From positions 1,455,001 through 1,519,000 of the forward strand of contig CP136575.1 of the NCBI GenBank assembly GCA_035196065.1: a stretch of DNA of 64,000 nt, in the 5' to 3' direction. Positions within the stretch are counted from its first letter, which is position 1. The number at the start of each line of letters is the position of its first letter. The notes under the pieces are model-generated. The model was not told the origin of the DNA, searched no databases, and worked only from the letters and a program-made list of their open reading frames with translations. Source of the DNA: Sphingobium sp. GTDB lineage: Bacteria > Pseudomonadota > Alphaproteobacteria > Sphingomonadales > Sphingomonadaceae. Position numbers and translations under genes: made by a program. Shown here piece by piece: positions 37,229 through 46,865 of this stretch.

Positions 37229-37458
37229 CGCATCATCTCCAGATGATAGCGGCTGACGCCTGTCACCTTCGAACGCAGCAGTCTGTAGCGGCGGTTTGTG
37301 CGCACAGATGTGAGGAATGACCTACACGTACAGGCCTTCCAGCCAGTTACCTGCATGATCTCAGCGAGGCTCGCGCCATCTTCTGTCATGAGCATCGCCC
37401 GCACCATAGCGGCCTTGCTCGCTGTACTTTGTTCAGGATTGTAAAATCGTCTATCCAA
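37225..37458 (-). CDS. DUF3489 domain protein
   Basis: About 77 aa. MTEDGASLAEIMQVTGWKACTCRSFL is a winged-helix-like DUF3489 pattern (usually gATi.ei...tGWq.htvRgfls). The preferred TTG at 37458 has GGAG eight bases upstream; the frame continues open to 37503. It overlaps the DUF2924 gene and probably begins the operon DUF3489-DUF2924-recombinase. Confidence 0.75.
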   Translation of the reverse strand: MDRRFYNPEQSTASKAAMVRAMLMTEDGASLAEIMQVTGWKACTCRSFLTSVRTNRRYRLLRSKVTGVSRYHLEMMR

Positions 37459-38138
37459 TGGGTGGTCTCCATTGCAGCAGCACCTTGCCGCTGCACCACC
37501 CAAAGCCCCGCCGGCCGTACCAGCAGGGGCGCGCGTCAGCCGATTAACAGCCTACCGCGACTCGTGCGCGGGTCCACTCGCTCCAGTCGCACCAGAAGTC
37601 GAGTGCTATGTGTATACAGGATCGAAGCCCGGCTGACTGCCAGCACCCGCCACCAGCCAAGGCCCTGGCGGGCAGGTCAGGACTGCCTGATCCACGGTCT
37701 GCTCGTGGACCGGACACATTCTAAGCTTTGTAAGATAGTCCAGCAATTCATCTGCAGCGAGAGCAAAAGCTGTGGCTAGACTTTTGGTCCACTTTACCCA
37801 TGAACCGCTGCATCAATGAACAGGAACGGGACAGGATGGTTGCGCTGCTCGCGTGCATCGGTTCCGAGATGAACAATAACGGTACTGTGGGCGTTGGGCG
37901 GGCCGGCTAAAAGGCGCTGAACTTGCAGTTGCAGTGCGCGCGGTACTGGCATCCGCTGGGTACTGCACACCAAATGCCCGCGTACAATCCACTTCACGCC
38001 GGCGCAGAAATCATCGACGTTTGAAACTTTTTGAGTAGACGTTCTTTGTTTGTTCGGTCACAGATAGCAATTGACGTTCAAGCAAAGCTTTTGGACCATG
38101 ATGCCAGCGCGGATGATTTGTTTCGGTAAAGGTTTGGA
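37459..38138. other. Gene-poor stretch between recombinase operon and methylase region
   Basis: No open frame here resembles a protein; the short frames have odd composition. It should contain the divergent promoters for the recombinase operon (minus) and the vsr/methyltransferase genes (plus). Composition changes towards AT at about 38.0 kb. Confidence 0.4.
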
Positions 38139-38552
38139 ATGAGAGGAGATCGCGAGCACTCGCCAGATCTCCGGCGGCGCATGATACGGCGTAAAAAGAA
38201 AAATGCTAAGCTAGAGATGCGGACACTCTGGCTGTTAAAAATTATGGGCTCTCGCTACCATCTCAACCGGCGCTACGCATCAGGTTGCTACGACATCTCC
38301 TTGCCAGCGCGGCAGAAGGTCGTTGAGTTCATGGCATGTTTTTGGCATGAGCGTGGCCGACGCGTGGGTGGTGCCCTTAGGGCGAATCCATCATTCTGGT
38401 CCGCGAAGTTGGCTTCGAATGTCGCGCGAAATTGGCGCAAATTTGTGCTTAGTCGCCTTCCAAGGTTGAAAGAGGCTCGATGTGTGGCAATGTGAAATGA
38501 GTGACCTGTCCGTTTTAGCAGATCGGTCAAAGAGCGTCCTTGGCCCAGCCGG
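38139..38552 (+). pseudogene. Frameshifted very-short-patch-repair endonuclease (Vsr)
   Basis: The first frame (to the TGA at 38493) has Vsr hallmarks in order: KKKNAKLEMRTLWLL, GSRYHLNRR, a position equivalent to the catalytic Asp in CYDISLP, VVEFMACFWHE, then NPSFWSAKLASNVARNWRKF. The expected C-terminal VWECE motif appears in the neighbouring frame as DVWQCEMSDLSVLADR at about 38479-38526, so one frameshift near 38478 breaks the gene. The zinc-site residues after CFWH are also altered. Vsr nicks T:G mismatches made by deamination of m5C and usually sits beside Dcm-type methylases, as here. Confidence 0.72.
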
Positions 38553-38693
38553 ATGGAGCGTTGGTCGGATCAATCAAACCAGGCGCGATGCGAAGGCGCA
38601 GGAGCCCAGTGGCGACAGCTTCGAAGCCGCAGCTACGCGCTGTTGGGAAAAGAGCACGCTTATCACTGCATGTCGGGGCATCGTTGCTTGCAA

Positions 38694-39689
38694 ATGAGCG
38701 ACCGCCATGATCCAGATCGTGCTCACGAGAGCCACCAAAGTTCCAATGGGTATGATCCATCTTCGGACTTCGGCGATAGCTCGACACTTCGGACGGTGGA
38801 TTTGTTTGCAGGCTGCGGCGGAATGTCGCTAGGGTTCCAGCAGGCTGGTTTCCAAATAGTCGCTGCATTCGACCATTGGTTGCCGGCCGTCGAGGTCTAC
38901 ACGCAAAATTTCTCGCATCCAGCCAAACTAGCAGATCTTAGTGATCCTGCCATCATTCCGGAAATAGTCCGATTGTCACCGGATGTGATCATCGGTGGTC
39001 CGCCATGCCAGGACTTCTCTAGCGCCGGCCCTCTGCAATCAGGAGGCAAGCGTGCAAACCTGACACGTGCATACGCGGACATCGTGATCTTATCGCGCCC
39101 TCGTTATTTCGTATTCGAAAATGTACCAAGAGCGAGGTTCAGCGAAGTATTCTTAGACGCTAAGCGCGCTTTTAAAGAAGCAGGCTACGGCCTCACCCAG
39201 GTGCAATTAGATGCTGCGTTCTGCGGAGTACCGCAAAGCCGTAAACGACTGTTTTTGATCGGTTGCCTCGGTCAAGTTGATGCGTTTCTCGAGAAAAGTC
39301 TGACCTCCAGCTTGTCGAACAAGCCGCTTACTATGAGAGAATACCTAGGCAACGAGATCAATATTGATCATTACTTTCGGGTTCCGACAAATTATAGTCG
39401 AAGGGGGGTTTTTAGTGTCGATGAACCTTGCGCGACCATAAGAGCTGTCGACCGGCCAGTGCCAAGAGGATATCCGGGGCACAAAGATGACACGGCTCCG
39501 ATCAACGAATCTCTCAGAGGATTAACAGTTTTAGAGCGGAGCCGTATTCAAACGTTTCCCAAAAATTTCAAATTTGTTGGAGTTAAAACAAACCTAAACA
39601 CTTTAATCGGAAACGCAGTTCCTGTAAACTTGGCTAAATACGTCGCCACTAAAATAAAGAATTTTGATTCTGATTTAGGTCAATTATAA
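38694..39689 (+). CDS. DNA (cytosine-5-)-methyltransferase, first of a tandem pair
   Basis: 331 aa with all key C5-methylase motifs: I VDLFAGCGGMSLGFQQAGF, IV GGPPCQDFS with the catalytic Cys, VI ENVPRARF, VIII QSRKRLFLIG, IX ERSRIQTFP and X IGNAVPVNLAKY. It methylates cytosine in a specific DNA site. The ATG at 38694 is the nearest sensible start; the frame is open back to 38553 through the decayed vsr tail. The stop overlaps the next ATG (TAATG). The target-recognition region is short and closely parallels that of its partner. Confidence 0.88.
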   Translation: MSDRHDPDRAHESHQSSNGYDPSSDFGDSSTLRTVDLFAGCGGMSLGFQQAGFQIVAAFDHWLPAVEVYTQNFSHPAKLADLSDPAIIPEIVRLSPDVIIGGPPCQDFSSAGPLQSGGKRANLTRAYADIVILSRPRYFVFENVPRARFSEVFLDAKRAFKEAGYGLTQVQLDAAFCGVPQSRKRLFLIGCLGQVDAFLEKSLTSSLSNKPLTMREYLGNEINIDHYFRVPTNYSRRGVFSVDEPCATIRAVDRPVPRGYPGHKDDTAPINESLRGLTVLERSRIQTFPKNFKFVGVKTNLNTLIGNAVPVNLAKYVATKIKNFDSDLGQL

Positions 39690-40627
39690 TGAGAACAGTT
39701 GATTTATTTTCAGGATGTGGTGGGTTTTCTTTGGGCTTTGAGCAAGCTGGTTTTCAGCTGGCTGCTGCTTATGAGGTTTGGTCTCCTGCTATTGAGACGT
39801 ATAGAAGAAACTTCAAACACGCTGTACACGAACTTGATCTTTCAAATGCTGATTATTGTTCACATCATATTGGACAATACTTTCCTGAAGTCATAATCGG
39901 TGGACCTCCGTGTCAAGATTTTTCTATTGCAAACAATAAAAAATCAACAGATCGAGCAAATCTGACTGTTGAGTTTGCACGTATTGTTGCAAATTTAAAG
40001 CCACACCTTTTCGTAATGGAAAACGTTTACAACATCGAACGAAGTCAGTTTCTTTATGATGCCATAGACGTCTTCCGGGATGCTGGATACGGTTTGACGA
40101 GTAGGGTTATCGAGGCATGTCGGGTCGGTGTGCCTCAAATGAGAAAAAGATATTTTTTGATTGGCCATCTGTCGCTCCATGACGATGCCTTCGGTTCCGC
40201 GCTGGATGAAGGCCTGTCGGCCGAACGAATGACTGTACGTGATCACTTTGGGCCCCGTACGCCTTTTGACTTCTATTACGCACATCCTAGGAATTATAAG
40301 AGACGCGGAATATTTAGCGTCGACGAACCTGCTGCTACGATCCGCCGGGTTAACAGACCAATTCCGGCAACTTACAACCTGCATCCGGCGGATAAGGCCC
40401 CCGTCACCCAAGGTCTCCGACCACTTACAACGCGTGAAAGAGCAGAGATTCAGACTTTCCCTGGTACGTTTGAGTTTCAAGGCTCGGTATCACAGGTTGA
40501 GCAACAAATCGGGAATGCGGTACCCGTGAAACTGGCTTTGTATGTCGCGCACGCCATCTTGAAAACACTTAGCGAGTCTAAAAATGGCTCTCTAAATCAC
40601 AATCTTACGATCCAAGAGACTAGATGA
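39689..40627 (+). CDS. DNA (cytosine-5-)-methyltransferase, second of a tandem pair
   Basis: 312 aa. Motifs: VDLFSGCGGFSLGFEQAGF, GGPPCQDFSIANN (catalytic Cys), MENVYNIE, QMRKRYFLIGHL, ERAEIQTFPGTFEF, QIGNAVPVKLALY. It is a clear paralogue of the preceding enzyme, including the variable region (NYKRRGIFSVDEPAATIRRV against NYSRRGVFSVDEPCATIRAV). Tandem m5C enzymes often modify the two strands of an asymmetric site. The first 400 bp are distinctly AT-rich against neighbours, a sign of recent transfer. Confidence 0.9.
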   Translation: MRTVDLFSGCGGFSLGFEQAGFQLAAAYEVWSPAIETYRRNFKHAVHELDLSNADYCSHHIGQYFPEVIIGGPPCQDFSIANNKKSTDRANLTVEFARIVANLKPHLFVMENVYNIERSQFLYDAIDVFRDAGYGLTSRVIEACRVGVPQMRKRYFLIGHLSLHDDAFGSALDEGLSAERMTVRDHFGPRTPFDFYYAHPRNYKRRGIFSVDEPAATIRRVNRPIPATYNLHPADKAPVTQGLRPLTTRERAEIQTFPGTFEFQGSVSQVEQQIGNAVPVKLALYVAHAILKTLSESKNGSLNHNLTIQETR

Positions 40628-40820
40628 ACCAAACGCGCGATCAAATGCGATTAAACTTAGTGTCCCTTGCAGCCGAATGGCAGAGTGCCAGCTGCGAACT
40701 GGCAGAAGCTCAGTTTTGTACATAGAGTTTGCTAAGTTTTGGGCGTCCGGCGTATGTTGGTCGCAAGGTTTCAGGAGCATTTCAGCAAGCTAGGCCCGGG
40801 TCAAAAAGAAAATCGGGGGA

Positions 40821-43556
40821 ATGAAGTTGAACACAATCCAGATTGAGGAAGAACTCGATCAACTCGTCTTTGATGTATCGGCCGGCACGGTCTCGTTGCA
40901 CGATTTTCCGTTCCGTTTAATGGAAGCCTATCAGGCTTCTCGCAACGAAGTGTCCAAGCTACGTATGAAGCACCCCGAGGGAGTGGTCTCTACCGATATC
41001 CTATGGCCGAGAAAACTGCTCTACCGGCCCGCAGCGCCTGGTCAAGCCCAGGCTGCTTTGGAAGCTCTGAAGGCGTCTCAGGCCGGAATAAAGGCTGCCG
41101 CAGCGAAGAATGCCCCCCGTTTTCTAGTGAGCACGGATGGCGAGGAGTTTGTAGCCGTCGACACCAAGACTGGGGAGACGCCAGACTTCGATGAGCTCTC
41201 AAAGCTGCCGGTTAACTATGACTTTCTAATGCCCATGTTCGGAGGCGAGCGGTACAAGCCGGTGCCTGAAACCGAGGCCGACGTTCGTGCCGCTCGCCAT
41301 ATGGCTAAATTTCATGATGCCATTCGTGATGCGAACCCTACTTGGGGCGCAGAGCGCGTCCATGATTTGAACTTGTTCATGACACGGCTACTGTTCGTCA
41401 TGTTCGCCGAAGACACGGGCATCTTCGCTGAAAAGCTGTTTGTCAGAGCGATCCAACGAGAAGCGACGCAGATCGATGGATCCGACACCAAGCGCGTCAT
41501 AGAAGACATTTTTCTTGCCCTCGACATCGCCGAAAAGGATACTCGACGAGCCAAGGGTGTCCGATCCCAGCGGATTGCTGCGGACTTCCCCTATGTCAAT
41601 GGCGGCCTGTTTCGCGATCACACCGATGTTCCGAACTTTAACCGCAAGGCCCGACGCCTGCTTATTGAGGCTGCTTACCTGCAGTGGGACCAGATACACG
41701 CCGACATCTTCGGCTCCATGATCCAGGCAATCGTGCAGACAGATTTGCGCGCTGATTTCGGGATGCATTACACGTCGGTGCCAAACATAATGAAGGTCCT
41801 GGAACCGTTGTTTCTCAGTGGCCTTCGGGAACAGCTCATAGGCGCCGGCAACAATGTAAAGGCGCTGGAAAAACTGGTCGACCGAATATCACGTGTCCGT
41901 GTGTTCGACCCCGCGTGTGGTTCCGGCAACTTTCTTATCATTGCATATCGTGAACTTCGCCTACTCGAAACCGAAGTCTACAAGCGGATAAGGGATGTAA
42001 ACCGTGAGGGCCAGGTTGCCTATACTGATTTCAAGACAGCAGTTAAAATAAGTAGCTTTTTTGGTATCGATCCAGTCGACTTCGCTTGCGAGACAGCGAA
42101 GCTGTCACTCTGGATTTCGCAATACCAGATGAACCGAAAGCTCGATGAGATTTGTTCAACCCCTACCGCCGTGCTGCCGCTAACGGACGCTGGCAGCATT
42201 GTGGTAGGAAATGCATTGCAGGAGGATTGGACAAGTGTCTGCCCCCCGTCTCGGGATAACGAGACTTATGTTGTTGGGAACCCTCCCTATCTGGGACGCG
42301 CGAACCAGACACCCGCGCAAAAACAAGAAATCATCAATGTTTTTTCTCCGCTTACTGACAAGTTTAAGAGGCTCGATTATGTTGCTTGCTGGTTTGCCTG
42401 TGGAACTAAGTACCTAAGAGCAGGTGGTACAGCATTTGCGTTCGTTTCAACTAATTCCATTTGCCAAGGGGAGCAGGTTGGTTTGCTGTGGCCACATGTC
42501 ATTGACCAAGACCATCGTATCATTTTTGCTCACCAAGGTTTCAAATGGGCAAACAGCGCTGCTAAGAACCCAGGCGTGACGTGCGTAATCATCGGGGTTG
42601 GAGATAAGTCCGTTCCACGCAGGCTATACAGCGCGGAGCGTATAACGACGGTGGATAATATCAATGCCTATCTAGCCGCCGCCCCCGACGTGATTGTTAA
42701 AGGGTTATCTCACTCCAAAAGCGGAAAGCCGCTCATGAGGTGGGGGAATATGCCTGCAGACGGAGGAGCGCTCATTCTTAGTGCGGACGATCGTGAGAAA
42801 CTGCTCAATGATTTTCCTCAGGCGTCTGTCCTCGTTCGTCCACTTTATGGAACCCAGGAGCTGCTGGACAGTCGGCCGCGTTATTGTCTCTGGATACCAG
42901 ACAATAACCTGAAGTTAGCGCAATCGGTCCCACCGGTTGCCGACCGGATCGCCGCCTGCAAGGCCTTCCGTCTCAGTTCAACGGACAAGGGGACGAGGGG
43001 TTTGGCGGCTCGACCGCACCAGTTTCGCGAGATGCACACAGCCAATCGCAATCAGATTGTGGTCGCAATGACTGCATCAGAAAACAGGCTATACATTCCA
43101 GTTGAGGTCATGAGTGCCGAGCCAGTGATCAGCAATCTGGCTTTCTCCATACATGATGGCCCGATGTGGATCTTCGCAATAATCAGTTCTGCGCTGCATG
43201 TGGCTTGGGCCAAGGCTGTCGCAGGCGGACTGGAAACCAGACTGCGATATTCGAACACGCTCGTCTACAACACATTTCCCCTGCCTGACCTCTCGAAAGC
43301 ACAGCAAGAAGCCTTGGAGAACTACGCGTTTGATATAATGCGTATTCGTGAGCCTTATATCGCGGATGGCAAGTCGATAGCTTGGCTTTACAACCCTGAC
43401 ACAATGCCGATGACACTCCTAAAGGCGCACCGAAATCTCGATGAATATTTTGAAAATGTATACATCGGGCGTCCCTTCAAAGATGACCATGAGCGGCTTG
43501 AACGCCTGTTCAAGCTATACGCTCGCATGACCAAAACCGCGGCTAAGGCCGCCTGA
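40821..43556 (+). CDS. MmeI/YeeA-like adenine-type DNA methyltransferase without nuclease domain
   Basis: 911 aa. An N-terminal domain (1-160) is followed by a helical spacer VHDLNLFMTRLLFVMFAEDTGIF. The methylase core has motif I DPACGSGNF (363-371) and motif IV NPPY (487-490), as in N6-adenine gamma-type enzymes. A target-recognition and C-terminal region follows (LRYSNTLVYNTFPLP). I find no PD-ExK nuclease block of the type IIL enzymes at the N-terminus, so it probably only methylates. GGGGGA precedes the ATG. The next gene starts 13 bp later: operon with helicase and GIY-YIG nuclease. Confidence 0.82.
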   Translation: MKLNTIQIEEELDQLVFDVSAGTVSLHDFPFRLMEAYQASRNEVSKLRMKHPEGVVSTDILWPRKLLYRPAAPGQAQAALEALKASQAGIKAAAAKNAPRFLVSTDGEEFVAVDTKTGETPDFDELSKLPVNYDFLMPMFGGERYKPVPETEADVRAARHMAKFHDAIRDANPTWGAERVHDLNLFMTRLLFVMFAEDTGIFAEKLFVRAIQREATQIDGSDTKRVIEDIFLALDIAEKDTRRAKGVRSQRIAADFPYVNGGLFRDHTDVPNFNRKARRLLIEAAYLQWDQIHADIFGSMIQAIVQTDLRADFGMHYTSVPNIMKVLEPLFLSGLREQLIGAGNNVKALEKLVDRISRVRVFDPACGSGNFLIIAYRELRLLETEVYKRIRDVNREGQVAYTDFKTAVKISSFFGIDPVDFACETAKLSLWISQYQMNRKLDEICSTPTAVLPLTDAGSIVVGNALQEDWTSVCPPSRDNETYVVGNPPYLGRANQTPAQKQEIINVFSPLTDKFKRLDYVACWFACGTKYLRAGGTAFAFVSTNSICQGEQVGLLWPHVIDQDHRIIFAHQGFKWANSAAKNPGVTCVIIGVGDKSVPRRLYSAERITTVDNINAYLAAAPDVIVKGLSHSKSGKPLMRWGNMPADGGALILSADDREKLLNDFPQASVLVRPLYGTQELLDSRPRYCLWIPDNNLKLAQSVPPVADRIAACKAFRLSSTDKGTRGLAARPHQFREMHTANRNQIVVAMTASENRLYIPVEVMSAEPVISNLAFSIHDGPMWIFAIISSALHVAWAKAVAGGLETRLRYSNTLVYNTFPLPDLSKAQQEALENYAFDIMRIREPYIADGKSIAWLYNPDTMPMTLLKAHRNLDEYFENVYIGRPFKDDHERLERLFKLYARMTKTAAKAA

Positions 43557-43569
43557 ACCGGAGGGACCG

Positions 43570-45621
43570 ATGCCCGATTTCATCACCGTCGAGTATGGTG
43601 CCTCTGGCGCCAGCAAGTCAAACAACGGGTCAGGCATGCGGGCCATCCAGGCTCGGGCGTATGACGCTAGGAATTCGCAGTACCTCTTAATCAAATCACC
43701 ACCGGCGTCGGGCAAGAGTCGGGCTCTTATGTTCCTTGGTTTAGACAAGCTCCGCAATCAGGGACTGAAAAAGGTAATCGTGGCTGTGCCCGAACGTTCG
43801 ATCGGAAACTCGTTCCGCTCGACCAATCTGAAAGGCCATGGCTTCTTCGCTGACTGGATTGTGGCACCGCAGAACAATCTGTGTGACCTGATCGGGGGCG
43901 AAGGCGGCAAGATCAAGGCCTTCATCAGGTTCATGAACAGCGATGATCAGATCCTCATTTGCACCCATGCCACTCTGCGATCCGCATTCGACCGCATGAT
44001 GTGCGATGACAAGGGGATTGCAGCGTTTAACGATTGCGTTCTAGCTGTAGACGAGTTCCATCACGTGTCGGCGGACGCTGACAATCGACTTGGTGAGTTG
44101 ATCCGCGCCGTCATGAACGCAGGCGCTGCCCATCTCATCGCAATGACGGGCTCATATTTCCGTGGCGATCAGGTGCCGGTGTTACGGGCCGAAGACGAGG
44201 AAAAGTTCACCCGTGTCACTTACACCTATTATGAGCAGCTTTCGGGCTATGAGCACTTGAAAACCCTAGGCATCGGTTACCATTTTTACCACGGGAGCTA
44301 TCTGTCCGCGATTGGCGAGGTACTTGACCCAAACAAGAAGACGATCATCCATATTCCAAGTGTTCAATCGCAGGCCGCCTTGGGCGACAAGATCCGGGAA
44401 ATGAACGGCATCCTCGATGCTCTTGGAGATGTGGTTTGCATTGATGCGGCTACCGGTTTCCAGCACTTGAGAACGCCGTGCGGCCGTATCCTCAAGATTG
44501 CTGACCTGGTGACGCCGGACACTCAGCAAACCGTCCTATCCGGCCTTCGCAATGTTGAAGCCAAGGATGACTTGGATATCGTTATCGCGCTGGGAATGGC
44601 AAAGGAAGGCTTTGATTGGATTTGGTGCGAACATGCCCTGACCATCGGCTATCGTGGCTCCTTGACGGAGGTAGTGCAGATTATTGGCCGTGCCACACGC
44701 GATGCCCCAGGCAAGAGCCATGCCCAGTTCACTAATTTGATCGCCGAACCTGATACCGATGACGATGTAGTCCGGACCGCTGTCAACGATATGCTGAAGG
44801 CGATTGCCTGCTCGCTTCTGATGGAGCAGGTCCTAGCTCCTAACTTCAATTTCAAGACGCGGCCGTCTGATGACCAGTTCGATGGCGCCGCCCGGCCAAC
44901 CGTCAGAATCGACCTGCTCGCGGCGGAGCCGACCATCGAGATCAGCGGCTTCAAGGAGCCGACAAGCCAGCGAGCTCGGGAGATCATTCAGACGGATATG
45001 ACGGACTTGATGGCAGCGGTGCTCCAGGATTCGCAGGTGCTTCGCGTCAGCTTGATCCCTGACGAGTTTCCGGCTGAGACCATCAATCAGTATCTCATCC
45101 CAGACATTATCGCGCGCCGTTATCCTGACATTGCCGAGAATGAGCATGATATCGAAGTAATCCGTCAGAATCTCGTCGCTCGTCGGGCGGTGCTGGCGAC
45201 GCTTACCCAAAACAGTCGTGCATCTGGGCTTGCACGTTCTGAAGGTGATCAGGCTACCGATGGCCAGAAGGCGCATGCGCAATTGCTGAAGCTGACTTCG
45301 AGGTTCATCTCGATGCCAGATCTCAACATCGACTTAATTGATCAGGTCAATCCATTCCAGCAATCCTATGAAATCCTGTCGAAAGCCCTTGGGGAATCCG
45401 TCCTGCGGCGTATCCATCAGTCCATTGCTGAAACCCGCATAGACATCAGCGAAGCCGAAGCGCTGGCTCAGGTACCCCGTATCCGCGCCTTCAAGGAACA
45501 GCATGGCCGGGAGCCGGACATGAATTCGGCCAATCCGATCGAGAAGCGCATGGCCGAAGTTTTGGCGTGGATACGGGCGGCGGCCATTCGCCGGCAGCGT
45601 GAGAAAGGCCAGGCGGCCTGA
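43570..45621 (+). CDS. SF2 DEAD/DEAH-type helicase
   Basis: 683 aa. Motif I PPASGKS (44-50), II DEFHH (161-165), III MTGSYF and, in the second RecA domain, EGFDWIWCEHALTIGYRG and VI QIIGRATRDAPG. The C-terminal 250 residues are a helical domain I do not recognise. It probably translocates on DNA for the adjacent methyltransferase/nuclease, as the motor subunit of a restriction-like complex. Overlaps the GIY-YIG gene (TGATG). Confidence 0.85.
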   Translation: MPDFITVEYGASGASKSNNGSGMRAIQARAYDARNSQYLLIKSPPASGKSRALMFLGLDKLRNQGLKKVIVAVPERSIGNSFRSTNLKGHGFFADWIVAPQNNLCDLIGGEGGKIKAFIRFMNSDDQILICTHATLRSAFDRMMCDDKGIAAFNDCVLAVDEFHHVSADADNRLGELIRAVMNAGAAHLIAMTGSYFRGDQVPVLRAEDEEKFTRVTYTYYEQLSGYEHLKTLGIGYHFYHGSYLSAIGEVLDPNKKTIIHIPSVQSQAALGDKIREMNGILDALGDVVCIDAATGFQHLRTPCGRILKIADLVTPDTQQTVLSGLRNVEAKDDLDIVIALGMAKEGFDWIWCEHALTIGYRGSLTEVVQIIGRATRDAPGKSHAQFTNLIAEPDTDDDVVRTAVNDMLKAIACSLLMEQVLAPNFNFKTRPSDDQFDGAARPTVRIDLLAAEPTIEISGFKEPTSQRAREIIQTDMTDLMAAVLQDSQVLRVSLIPDEFPAETINQYLIPDIIARRYPDIAENEHDIEVIRQNLVARRAVLATLTQNSRASGLARSEGDQATDGQKAHAQLLKLTSRFISMPDLNIDLIDQVNPFQQSYEILSKALGESVLRRIHQSIAETRIDISEAEALAQVPRIRAFKEQHGREPDMNSANPIEKRMAEVLAWIRAAAIRRQREKGQAA

Positions 45622-46808
45622 TGTCTACCGACAACAGCCGGTTCTATGAAGTGCTTGATGAGCTCATCGCGAACAAGGACAAACTCTTCGTTCCTGAGGT
45701 TAGGCGTGTGCCGACGCAATCTGATGATCAGGCCCGGCTTTTCCTCGAGATTGTAGCCTTCCAAGAGCGCCACGGACGTGCCCCTGAGGCCAGCGCCCGG
45801 ACGCCAGAGGAAATGCGTCTTGGCGTGCGCTTAGACGCCTATCGGGCAGCTCCAGCAAAGGCGGCAGCACTGGCGCATCTCGATCAACACGGGCTGTTGG
45901 TTCTTGCTGCCAAAGCGGCTCCTCAGCTTCCCGCCAGTCTCGATGACCTAATTGCTGCTGGCGATGATCTTCTTGTCACCCCGGATGACCACATCTTCGA
46001 ATTCCGGGCGACCCCCGAGCCGCAGATGAAGGCGGCTGCTGATGTCATCGCGGAACGCGTGCCTTGTAGGGACTTCGACCTGTTCGCTCCGATTTTCGAT
46101 GAATGTGTCGCCGATGTGGCCGCTGGGTTCCGCGGGACTGTGCCAACGAATTCGACCTACCAGATCGCTAAAGGCGACTTGTTCATTATTGATGGGCAGT
46201 TCGCCTTGATCGCTGAGGTTGGCGCATGGCAAACCAGAGGTGACCAGAAGGACGCTAGACTTCGGATTATCTATGACAATGGCACTGAGAGTGATCACCT
46301 GCTGCGCTCGTTCGGCAAGGCACTCTATCGCGCTGATAATAGCCGACGTGTTTTGTCGGCGGCTGCAGGGCTGATATTCGATGGGCATGAGAGCCCGATC
46401 ACAGGACGTATCTATGTGGCGAAGACGCTATCTACCGATCCAGCGTTAAACGATTTACGCAGTCACATCTTAAAGATCGGATCGACAACCGGGAGCCCTG
46501 CCGATCGCCTCGCAGGTGCCGCGGCTGATCCAACCTTTCTGTTGGCCAGCGCCGAAATCCTCGCAGAGTATGATACCCGCGGCGTTCACCCACGCAAGAT
46601 CGAGACTTTGCTCCATCGTTTCTTCGCCGGGGCATGTGTCAACGTGCGGATCCCGGACAGGTTTGGCAGAGGTGTAGACCCTCGGGAGTGGTTCTTTGTG
46701 TCGCCTGGATCGGTTGAGCAAGCGATCCAAATGATCGCCACCAAGACGCTTCATCTCTATGAATATGTGATTGATGACGATACAATTGCCCGGCGTGATG
46801 TTCAATAA
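45621..46808 (+). CDS. GIY-YIG nuclease domain protein
   Basis: 395 aa. Residues 1-250 are of unknown fold. The C-terminal part (about 260-370) is GIY-YIG-like: GRIYVAKTLS, spaced from HILKIGSTTGSPADRL, then the helix HPRKIETLLHRFFAGACVNV and the Glu in DPREWFFVS, in the style of the T5orf172/Mug113 branch. It would be the DNA-cleaving subunit. Translationally coupled to the helicase. Last gene of the MTase-helicase-nuclease operon. Confidence 0.78.
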   Translation: MSTDNSRFYEVLDELIANKDKLFVPEVRRVPTQSDDQARLFLEIVAFQERHGRAPEASARTPEEMRLGVRLDAYRAAPAKAAALAHLDQHGLLVLAAKAAPQLPASLDDLIAAGDDLLVTPDDHIFEFRATPEPQMKAAADVIAERVPCRDFDLFAPIFDECVADVAAGFRGTVPTNSTYQIAKGDLFIIDGQFALIAEVGAWQTRGDQKDARLRIIYDNGTESDHLLRSFGKALYRADNSRRVLSAAAGLIFDGHESPITGRIYVAKTLSTDPALNDLRSHILKIGSTTGSPADRLAGAAADPTFLLASAEILAEYDTRGVHPRKIETLLHRFFAGACVNVRIPDRFGRGVDPREWFFVSPGSVEQAIQMIATKTLHLYEYVIDDDTIARRDVQ

Positions 46809-46865
46809 TTGTACATTGTCAGATTATTTTAGCCACGAGGCGGCAAATATTAGCGGAGTTTCCGC

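Noticed and set aside
37429-37997. Two open frames in the gap after the recombinase operon
   Set aside because: Composition is unlike a protein (Ser/Arg/Thr runs); no motif, no ribosome site.
38694-46808. Assignment of the methylase cluster to BREX or DISARM
   Set aside because: No PglZ, BrxC, DrmA/DUF1998 or DrmB-like gene is present, and the helicase and GIY-YIG subunits do not match those systems.
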